Positions 1 through 5,148 of a DNA stretch of 5,148 bases are shown here, piece by piece. The stretch is taken from contig JAGFXW010000185.1 in NCBI GenBank assembly GCA_017861495.1, positions 1 through 5,148 of the forward strand, given 5' to 3'. A model generated the notes under the pieces. That model did no database searches, had not been told where the DNA came from, and saw only the letters and a program-made list of their open reading frames with translations. This DNA is from Bacillota bacterium. Lineage in GTDB: Bacteria > Bacillota_C > Negativicutes > CTSoil-072. A program made the position numbers and the translations under genes. The stretch's first letter is position 1; each line of letters opens with the position of its first letter.

Positions 1-1
1 C

Positions 2-826
2 ATGCTAAATTTGGACGAACGGGCTGTCAGCATCCTGTTAGAAGCGTTGACTGCTTGCGGTTATGCCGATTCCACCTCTTCCGGTTACCGTTTATCCACA
101 CAGTTTTCTGCATTGCTCTATCCAGACAGCGGCGGCGAAGATCGTTTTTCCTTCCTGCATACCTACTACCAGTTAAAACGCTGGGCCAACCTGGCCGAAG
201 TCGTGCGCAGCGGCAAACCGGTCTTACAGGATCTTACCTCTTCTTCTCTCACAGGTTTCATTCATGCCATGCGACGCAACTCCGCTCTCAATGTTGACAA
301 GATTGCCGCTTTGGTCTGTGACGGCCTAACAAGGCCCTTTTCCGTCCTTGACATCGGCGGCGGCCCGTTGGTACATGCCTGGGCTTTCAGTCGTTTGGGG
401 GCAACAGTAACCATTCTTGATACACCTAATACCCTGCACATGATGGAACAGGATCTGGCTCTTAACGAACCGATCCACCTCGTCCCGGGGGATTTCAACG
501 TCCAACTTCCAAACGGTCCTTTCGACATTGCCTACCTGGGTAATATCTGTCACATATACGGTCCCGAACAAAACCGTGCCTTATTCCGCCGGGTTTACCA
601 GTCGATCCGCCCCGGCGGGCGGATCGTCATCCATGATTTTGTGCGTGGTCTATCGCCCCGTGCTCCGCTCTTCAGTGTGAATATGCTGGTAAGCACCGAA
701 ACCGGCGGGACCTGGTCACAGGAAGAATATTTCTCTTGGCTGGAGAACGCCCAGTTTAGCGATATCGTGCTACACGACTTAGGGGATCATCAATTGATTA
801 TCGGCAAACGTCAGCCGCAGAAATAA
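2..826 (+). CDS. SAM-dependent O-methyltransferase, 5'-truncated by the window edge
   Basis: The product is a class I SAM-dependent methyltransferase of the dimeric O-methyltransferase type (winged-helix dimerisation region plus Rossmann catalytic domain). Residues 1-40 of the visible part look like the second half of the winged helix, including a GYRLS wing strand. A helical linker follows. The catalytic domain starts near residue 114 with SAM motif I (VLDIGGG, 115-121), an acidic residue ending strand 2 (D140), GDF (163-165), and a strand with H184 where the family carries its catalytic His. RPGGRIVIHDF (203-213) is the post-motif core. The family is usually about 320-340 residues, so some 40-60 N-terminal residues probably lie upstream. 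The ATG at position 2 is therefore unlikely to be the true start. The substrate cannot be told from sequence; relatives methylate small aromatic or tetrapyrrole-type compounds. It ends in TAA and converges on the hydrogenase gene, so it is not in that operon. Confidence 0.85.
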   Translation: MLNLDERAVSILLEALTACGYADSTSSGYRLSTQFSALLYPDSGGEDRFSFLHTYYQLKRWANLAEVVRSGKPVLQDLTSSSLTGFIHAMRRNSALNVDKIAALVCDGLTRPFSVLDIGGGPLVHAWAFSRLGATVTILDTPNTLHMMEQDLALNEPIHLVPGDFNVQLPNGPFDIAYLGNICHIYGPEQNRALFRRVYQSIRPGGRIVIHDFVRGLSPRAPLFSVNMLVSTETGGTWSQEEYFSWLENAQFSDIVLHDLGDHQLIIGKRQPQK

Positions 827-845
827 AACAATACCGGTAAACGAA

Positions 846-879
846 AAGGAGCGGACTCATTGAGCCCGCTCCTTCTTTT
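846..879. terminator. Intrinsic terminator, probably bidirectional, between convergent genes
   Basis: A perfect 9-bp stem pairs 846-854 (AAGGAGCGG) with 866-874 (CCGCTCCTT). It continues after one mismatch with CTC/GAG around a three-base loop. On the + strand it is followed by CTTTTC, 20 bases after the methyltransferase stop. On the - strand it is followed by a TTTT run (847-844, overlapping the stem end), so it can also stop the hydrogenase transcript, which has no other clear hairpin after its stop. The T tracts are short, so efficiency is uncertain. Confidence 0.75.
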
Positions 880-992
880 CATAACGATTTGCCGAATATT
901 CTTTGTAAACTTATCAGCAGTGTTTTTCATGATTTTACTATATTTTGATAGATTCACACAGAAAGGACCGCTTCACTCCCACAAGAAGCATA
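875..992. other. Short AT-rich spacer between terminator and hydrogenase stop
   Basis: About 115 bases lie between the shared terminator and the TAG stop of the hydrogenase gene. I see no open frame with a ribosome binding site, no strong hairpin and no repeat. It would be the 3' untranslated region of the hydrogenase mRNA if the 846-874 hairpin is its terminator. Confidence 0.5.
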
Positions 993-3900
993 CTAATTTT
1001 TATGGTTGGTCATACTTTTGTATATGGTGTCTAAGGTAAGTTCTTTAATCTGTTGTCCGTCAAGGGCAATGTAAATGCCTTCCGTACAGTGGGTTTCTTT
1101 CATGCGGATCGTTTTGACTTTAATAAAAGGATCCATCTTTAAGAACTTGACTTTGCCAACTATATCTTCATACAATTCTATAGCGCCCTGCGCCATGCAA
1201 GTATCGCACATGCATATCGTAAATTCCCGAACCTTATAGACAGAATCTGCTTTATGCCGAATACCGGAAAAAGCGCTGTCGCCCTTGACCGGAGAATAAT
1301 GAGTATGCAGCAGCTCATGAGCCACCGGCGAGTTGGCCTCCCCATAATAATCCCTGTACAGCCGAAGGATATCCGGATTTTCCTGGGATTTACGATATTT
1401 AGAAGTCTTATCGATATTGACCAAAACCTGCTGGCGTTTTTCCAAATCATCGACTTTCTCGGGAACAGGATGTCCCGCTCCGCAGATACAGCCGCCAGGA
1501 CAAGCCATGACTTCAATCAAGTCATAGCCAACATCCTCTCCTTGGAGAATTTTTTCCACGATGGGCTCGGCGTTATGCAGGCCATTCACTACTGCAACCC
1601 GTACTTTCTGGCCGTGCGCCTCGATGGTAGCTTCCTTTAACCCTTCGAAGCCCCTCATTTCTTCAAAATCCAAATGGTCTTCCAAAACATTGCCGGTCAG
1701 TTTTTCCACCGCCATCCGCAGCGCAGCTTCAGCCACGCCGCCAGAAGCTCCAAAAAGCACTCCCGCCCCGGAAACCTGCCGGTAAGGGTCGTCAAATTCC
1801 TGGAGAACAATGTCTGCCGGATCAAGCCGGACCAGCTTCACCATCTCAAGAAGGTCATTCGTGGTCAATACGGCATCTACATCGCGGACTCCACCGGGGG
1901 CGAATTCCGTCCGGGCGGCCTCGAATTTTTTGGCGAGGCAAGGCACAATAGAGACGACGTACAGTTCTTGTTTATCAACCCCTGCCAATTGGGCATAATG
2001 ATTCTTGACGGTTGCCCCCATCATCTGCTGCGGCGATTTGCAGGTGGAAAGGTGAGAAAGGAGGTCTGGATAACGCCGCTCAACAAAATTGACCCAGCCA
2101 GGACAACAGGATGTGAACTGGGGCATACGGTCCTTTCTGGCTACGCGGTTCAAAAATTCCGTTGTCTCTTCGACGATGGTCAAATCGGCTGCAAAACAAA
2201 AGTCAAAAATTTTATCAAAACCTAGTTTTTTCAGCACTCCCGCCAAATAAGCCGAGGCGTTTTCAAAGGGAATTCCGTATTGTGACGAAATGATGCTGCG
2301 TACAGCCGGCGCGACGAACCCGACGACAGTTTTCTCAGGATCGTTGATAGCTTTGAAAACATTCCCCTGCTCAGAAATGTAAGTCAATGCACCGCACGGA
2401 CAGGCGTTTACACAATGTCCGCAACTCACACAATCGGTTTCATCCAGCGGCAGGCCGCTTTTGGTACCGACCAGTTGGCGCCCGCTTTTGATATAAAAGG
2501 AAAGAATATCCGGCCCTTCCACTTCGGCACAGGCGGCAATGCAACGACCGCAAGAGAAGCACTTGTTATGGTCGCGCACGATGAACGGATGATCATGGAT
2601 AACCGGAATGTAGGGGCGCTCATGGAGCGGCTTAACATATTCAAGGTTATGGTCTGTAGCTTCCTCGCGAAGCTCACAGCTATACCGTTCACTGCAGCCA
2701 CACTCCAGACAACGGCTTGCTTCGGTCATTACCGTATCCACGTCGTAGCCGGCTTCCACTTCCCGGAAATTATTTTTTCTCTCTTCCAGCGGCAAGGCAA
2801 TTAATTCCGCCCGTTTCAGTTTCGGCATGGCTTCAAATTCCCACCTGGGCAAATCTTCCATACTTCCCCAGCTGCAACTGTAGTCGATTGTTTGGGGTTT
2901 GACATAACCAGTCATGAGGTACGCATGCATATCTTCCGCCGCATGCCGTCCGGCCCCAACTGCCTGAATGACCGTAGACGGACCGGTTACGCAGTCTCCC
3001 CCGGCAAAGACATTGATCTCCGACGTTTGAGAGGATTTCGGGTTGGTCTCTATGTCGCCCCATTTATTCAACTGTACCGGTAAATCGTGATACAGGAACT
3101 GGGTATTCGTGCTTTGTCCAATGGCGCCGATGATGGTATCGGCCTCGATGACCGTTTCGCTTCCTTCGATAGGAACAGGACGTCGCCGTCCGGAACGGTC
3201 CGGTTCCCCGAGTTCCATACGAATGCAGTGGAGTTGTTTTTTCCCTTCGTTCGCTGTTATTTTGGTTGGCGCCATCAGGAAGATCATCTCGACGCCTTCA
3301 TGGATCGCCTCGTCTATTTCGTACGCTTCGGCCGGCATCTCTTCTTTTGTCCGCCGATAAACGAGCTTGACTGATTTTACCCCCTTGCGGATAGCGGTGC
3401 GGGCACAGTCAACCGCCGTATTGCCGCCGCCGATTATGACTACCTTATCGCCTAGATCCATCGGTTTTTGTTTCGTTTCCTGCTCCAGGTACTGAATCCC
3501 AAGCATGACACCGGGCAGGTCTTCTCCTTCTATCTGCAGAGGAGTAGGTCGCCAGGACCCGATCGCCAGGTATACGGCATCAAAATCCTTATGCAGTTCG
3601 TCCAGACTAATATGAATTCCCAGTGTCTTGTTGGTCATGATTTTTACGCCCAGGCGGGTTATGATATCGACTTCTTTTTCCAACGTGACCTTCGGCAGAC
3701 GATATTCAGGAATCCCGTAGCGCATCATCCCGCCGGCGTAGTTTTGCCGCTCAAACACCGTCACATCGTGACCGTTAATCGCACTGTAATAGGCAGCAGT
3801 CAGTCCTGACGGCCCTGCCCCCACGACCGCAATTTTCTTGCCGGTAGCAGGCTGTTTGGCCGGTACCCAAGGATCCGCTTGCGCGACGTCCCAGTCGGCA

Positions 3901-4445
3901 ATAAAGCGCTTCACATGGTTAATCGCTACCGGCGAATCTACCAGGTTTCGCCGGCACTTTGCTTCACAGGGATGGGGACAAACACGGCCGCACACCAGGG
4001 GAAACGGATTGGTGTCTTTAATGACTTTCAATGCGGTTTGGAAGTTCCCAATCGCCGCATGCCGGAGATAAGATTGGATGTCGATATTGGCCGGACAAGT
4101 GGTAACACAGGGAGCGACACAATCGGCATTATGGTCAAACAGCACCTGCTCTAAACGAATTTTTCGGTAGTGTTCCAGGTTAGGGCTGTTGCTGACAATT
4201 ACCATATTTTCTTGAACCGGCGTATGACAGGCTTTCACTTCACGCGTTCCTGTTGAATCACAGAGCTCTACAACGCACAAACCACAGTTGCCGTTCGACC
4301 GTTCCAGGCGAATATCATAGCATAGATGAGGTACATGGATTCCTTCCTGCAAAAGAGCCTGCAGAATCGTGAGGCCGCTGTATACCTCGATCTCCCGTTT
4401 ATTTACAGTTATTTTTATACGCTTTTTATTTTTTAATGTTTGCAT
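993..4445 (-). CDS. [FeFe]-hydrogenase fused to a GltD/NfnB-like FAD-NAD(P) oxidoreductase (group A2-like), 1150 aa
   Basis: This predicted cytoplasmic enzyme couples H2 oxidation or evolution to NAD(P)(H); no signal peptide or membrane segment is visible. Domains in order: a NuoG-like [2Fe-2S] domain (C42, C54, C57, C73); a GltD-type Fe-S domain (H105, C109, C113, C117; C152, C156, C160, C164); FAD binding (GAGPSG, 209-214; AGGD, 481-484); NAD(P) binding (GGGNTA, 339-344), with R364-R365 suggesting NADPH; a C579/C582/C584/C590 cluster; a 2[4Fe-4S] ferredoxin (C629-C639, C672-C682); the H-cluster domain with TSCCPGW (778-784), VPCLAKKFE (834-842) and CPGGCICGAGHP (982-993); a small-subunit segment (about 1023-1050); and a thioredoxin-like ferredoxin remnant (1075-1145). 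C781, C836, C982 and C986 are the H-cluster ligands. The CpI-type proton path (E760, E763, R767, C780, S804) is intact. The ATG is fixed by an in-frame TGA two codons upstream and an AGGAGG site. The architecture matches the glutamate-synthase-linked group A2 of the HydDB scheme. No maturase or GltA gene is in the window. The assignment as a hydrogenase fusion is firm; cofactor preference and direction are inferred. Confidence 0.95.
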   Translation of the reverse strand: MQTLKNKKRIKITVNKREIEVYSGLTILQALLQEGIHVPHLCYDIRLERSNGNCGLCVVELCDSTGTREVKACHTPVQENMVIVSNSPNLEHYRKIRLEQVLFDHNADCVAPCVTTCPANIDIQSYLRHAAIGNFQTALKVIKDTNPFPLVCGRVCPHPCEAKCRRNLVDSPVAINHVKRFIADWDVAQADPWVPAKQPATGKKIAVVGAGPSGLTAAYYSAINGHDVTVFERQNYAGGMMRYGIPEYRLPKVTLEKEVDIITRLGVKIMTNKTLGIHISLDELHKDFDAVYLAIGSWRPTPLQIEGEDLPGVMLGIQYLEQETKQKPMDLGDKVVIIGGGNTAVDCARTAIRKGVKSVKLVYRRTKEEMPAEAYEIDEAIHEGVEMIFLMAPTKITANEGKKQLHCIRMELGEPDRSGRRRPVPIEGSETVIEADTIIGAIGQSTNTQFLYHDLPVQLNKWGDIETNPKSSQTSEINVFAGGDCVTGPSTVIQAVGAGRHAAEDMHAYLMTGYVKPQTIDYSCSWGSMEDLPRWEFEAMPKLKRAELIALPLEERKNNFREVEAGYDVDTVMTEASRCLECGCSERYSCELREEATDHNLEYVKPLHERPYIPVIHDHPFIVRDHNKCFSCGRCIAACAEVEGPDILSFYIKSGRQLVGTKSGLPLDETDCVSCGHCVNACPCGALTYISEQGNVFKAINDPEKTVVGFVAPAVRSIISSQYGIPFENASAYLAGVLKKLGFDKIFDFCFAADLTIVEETTEFLNRVARKDRMPQFTSCCPGWVNFVERRYPDLLSHLSTCKSPQQMMGATVKNHYAQLAGVDKQELYVVSIVPCLAKKFEAARTEFAPGGVRDVDAVLTTNDLLEMVKLVRLDPADIVLQEFDDPYRQVSGAGVLFGASGGVAEAALRMAVEKLTGNVLEDHLDFEEMRGFEGLKEATIEAHGQKVRVAVVNGLHNAEPIVEKILQGEDVGYDLIEVMACPGGCICGAGHPVPEKVDDLEKRQQVLVNIDKTSKYRKSQENPDILRLYRDYYGEANSPVAHELLHTHYSPVKGDSAFSGIRHKADSVYKVREFTICMCDTCMAQGAIELYEDIVGKVKFLKMDPFIKVKTIRMKETHCTEGIYIALDGQQIKELTLDTIYKSMTNHKN

Positions 4446-4643
4446 AAATCACCATTCCTCCTAAATTCTAATCCACTTACATTGAGATCTTTTCCATAAT
4501 TGCGATCTTTTTACCACATCACACAACTTTATCTTTCATACAGACTGTAATCCCCCACCTAAAGCAAGTCTGCATTTATATATTTATCGTAACATTTTTT
4601 CTGAATTTTACAACTATTCATTGCCGCAAGAGGCATAAAACTG
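4446..4643 (-). other. Possible untranslated leader of the hydrogenase mRNA
   Basis: If transcription starts near 4643, the mRNA has a leader of almost 200 bases. It holds one 6-bp inverted repeat (4541-4546 with 4567-4572, CAGACT/AGTCTG) around a 20-base loop that is G-rich in the RNA sense. Two tiny ATG frames of six codons (near 4538 and 4487) have no convincing ribosome binding site of their own. I recognise no known riboswitch and no terminator-like hairpin. Confidence 0.3.
4457..4462 (-). promoter_or_regulatory. Ribosome binding site of the hydrogenase gene
   Basis: The - strand reads AGGAGG followed by 11 bases and then ATG at 4445. The spacing is slightly long. A closer ATG in this spacer is out of frame and only one base from the AGGAGG, and the real frame is closed by TGA just before the chosen start, so no other start is possible nearby. 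Confidence 0.85.
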
Positions 4644-4649
4644 GCTGAC

Positions 4650-4678
4650 ATTATATCATCTTAATTAAATTTGAATAA
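4650..4678 (-). promoter_or_regulatory. Candidate extended -10 promoter for the hydrogenase gene
   Basis: On the - strand 4658-4650 reads TGATATAAT, a perfect TATAAT with the TGn extension. At 17-bp spacing the -35 position (4678-4673) reads TTATTC, which is poor, so this promoter would depend on the extended -10 or on an activator. The predicted start is near 4643. A weaker alternative lies nearer the gene (TTGTAA about 4612-4607 with a TACGAT-like -10). No clear Rex or FNR palindrome is visible here. Confidence 0.4.
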
Positions 4679-4723
4679 AAGAAATTTTGTTAGAAGATTG
4701 TGATTATTTTTTGCGAAACTCTA

Positions 4724-4752
4724 TTGAATTTAATAAATTATAATGCTATAAT
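4724..4752 (+). promoter_or_regulatory. Strong sigma-A-type promoter of the small RNA
   Basis: TTGAAT (4724-4729) and TATAAT (4747-4752) are separated by exactly 17 bases. The -10 is preceded by TGC (4744-4746), giving an extended -10. A second TATAAT sits 8 bases upstream (4739-4744). The expected start, 7 bases after the -10, is about A4759, which is also the first base of the closing stem of the RNA. No open frame with a ribosome binding site follows, which points to a non-coding transcript. Confidence 0.75.
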
Positions 4753-4758
4753 CTACTC

Positions 4759-5029
4759 AAGCACCATCCTTACAGGATAAAAGGTTTAACAATTTTGCTA
4801 CATTTTGAAGTTTAGTTTTTTCAAATCATGTGCAGGTTATGGCCAATCTTAGAGGGACGTGTTTTTAGTTTGCCCAAGTTTTTCGTTTAGATATTTCGTG
4901 ATTGTTTAAGGAAAGTAAAACTATCATTCTGGAGGGTTTCTAAGTTATCAGTATTTCAAGAACAACTCAACTGTAAGGATGGTCGCTTTAAACGGGGAGA
5001 AGGCAAAAGCCTTCTCCCTTTAGTTTTTA
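4759..5029 (+). ncRNA. Small non-coding RNA with 6S RNA-like architecture
   Basis: The 5' end (4759-4775) pairs with 4971-4988: four base pairs (AAGC/GCTT), one bulged C (4984), then 13 perfect base pairs (4763-4775 with 4971-4983). This encloses about 195 AT-rich bases. Inside, a loop of about 27 bases on the 5' side and 9 on the 3' side is followed by a second helix (4803-4809/4955-4961 and 4810-4815/4940-4945) and a weak apical stem (4848-4856/4873-4878). A long rod with a closing stem, a large open region and an apical arm is the layout of 6S RNA, which binds the RNA polymerase holoenzyme. The body of about 230 nt is near the usual 180-220 nt. No conserved sequence was matched, so the 6S identity is inference from shape. 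Alternatives are another regulatory RNA or a retron-type transcript. That it is an independent RNA gene is better supported than its family. Confidence 0.6.
4994..5029 (+). terminator. Intrinsic terminator of the small RNA
   Basis: A perfect 10-bp GC-rich stem, 4995-5004 with 5009-5018, plus a G-T wobble outside it, closes an AAAA loop. It is followed by a T-rich tract (5019-5028) interrupted by AG. The other strand lacks a T tract, so it acts only rightward. It begins 6 bases after the closing stem of the RNA. Confidence 0.9.
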
Positions 5030-5060
5030 TGCGTAGCTTCATTTTCAATACAATATAAGT
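5030..5060. other. Short AT-rich linker
   Basis: This stretch separates the small RNA terminator from the structured element to its right. A TATAAG at 5054-5059 could be a weak -10 for rightward transcription, but no matching -35 is visible at 16-18 bases. Confidence 0.3.
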
Positions 5061-5143
5061 GAGCCTTAGGTTCGGAGGGGGGTATTGCCCCCGCCGAACC
5101 CTTAGAGCGAACTTAAGACTGAGGCTCGAAATCTTTGATTTCG
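5061..5143. other. Compact structured element of unknown identity, cut by the window end
   Basis: Three nested or adjacent pairings cover almost every base. An outer stem joins 5061-5066 (GAGCCT) to 5122-5127 (AGGCTC). An inner hairpin joins 5069-5075 (GGTTCGG) to 5094-5100 (CCGAACC), with a further G5/C5 stem (5077-5081/5088-5092) above it. A perfect 7-bp hairpin with a TTT loop follows (5127-5133/5137-5143). A direct repeat (CGAACCCTTA and CGAACTTAA) lets 5065-5074 pair instead with 5108-5117, so two folds compete. No protein is evident. It could be a leader with a switch, a second small RNA, or the hairpin end of an IS200/IS605-type element; I do not recognise a known family. Confidence 0.5.
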
Positions 5144-5148
5144 CGAAG

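Noticed and set aside
262..571. Two - strand open frames within the methyltransferase gene
   Set aside because: They overlap the SAM-binding core of the + strand methyltransferase and show no domain or start signal.
1674..2225. A 183-codon open frame on the + strand inside the hydrogenase gene
   Set aside because: It lies antisense to the H-cluster domain, whose signature motifs prove the - strand coding. The translation resembles no protein family and there is no ribosome binding site. The same applies to the other + strand frames between 1254 and 4154.
4786..4792. A Rex half site (TTAACAA) near the hydrogenase promoter
   Set aside because: The second half of the palindrome is missing, and the site lies inside the small RNA, not over the hydrogenase promoter.
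4759..4988. Retron msr-msd RNA, because the two ends are complementary like a1/a2 repeats
   Set aside because: A strong terminator follows at once, no long msd-type hairpin is visible inside, and no reverse transcriptase starts in the remaining 120 bases. A gene beyond 5148 cannot be excluded, so this is kept only as a weak alternative.
4759..5029. tmRNA, RNase P RNA or SRP RNA
   Set aside because: The length is too short for tmRNA or RNase P RNA. The tRNA-like CCA end, the RNase P conserved GAGGAAAGTC-type core and the SRP GGAAGG-type apical motif are all absent.
5061..5127. tRNA gene, from the cloverleaf-like set of stems
   Set aside because: There is no T-loop (GTTCRA in the right place), no anticodon arm of proper size and no D-loop GG, and the central hairpin is a long interrupted stem unlike any tRNA arm.
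4961..5147. A - strand frame open for about 60 codons across the right-edge element and the terminator
   Set aside because: It has no ribosome binding site, translates to low-complexity basic sequence, and runs through two hairpins and the small RNA on the other strand. It is most likely chance.

Overview
The window looks like chromosomal DNA of an anaerobic, hydrogen-metabolising member of the Bacillota. Evidence for this is the large [FeFe]-hydrogenase fusion, the strong AGGAGG ribosome binding site, the AT-rich intergenic DNA next to roughly 50% GC coding DNA, and sigma-A-type extended -10 promoters. Clostridia or Negativicutes (Sporomusa/Pelosinus-like) are plausible, but this placement is an inference from gene content and not from a marker gene.

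Layout: (1) 2-826 (+) is the 3' part of a SAM-dependent O-methyltransferase whose N-terminus lies outside the window. (2) 827-992 is a short convergent intergenic spacer holding a probably bidirectional terminator. (3) 993-4445 (-) is one 1150-residue protein that fuses a NuoG-like [2Fe-2S] domain, a GltD/NfnB-like FAD-NAD(P) oxidoreductase, a cysteine cluster, a 2[4Fe-4S] ferredoxin, an [FeFe]-hydrogenase H-cluster domain with its small-subunit segment, and a C-terminal thioredoxin-like ferredoxin remnant. (4) 4446-4738 holds the hydrogenase leader and a candidate promoter. (5) 4724-5029 (+) is a complete-looking small RNA gene: a near-consensus promoter, an RNA whose two ends form a 17-bp closing stem beginning at the predicted transcription start, and a strong intrinsic terminator. 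Its architecture is like that of 6S RNA. (6) 5061-5148 is a second, very compact structured element with competing pairings, cut off by the window end and not identified.

The hydrogenase appears to be transcribed alone and reads as a self-contained H2:NAD(P) oxidoreductase. Electrons would run between the H-cluster and the flavin/pyridine-nucleotide module through a chain of Fe-S clusters in one polypeptide. Its proton-transfer residues are intact, but two of the three H-cluster signature motifs are altered. The most noteworthy items are these motif variants, the degenerate C-terminal ferredoxin domain, the 6S-like RNA divergent from the hydrogenase, and the unidentified structured element at the right edge.
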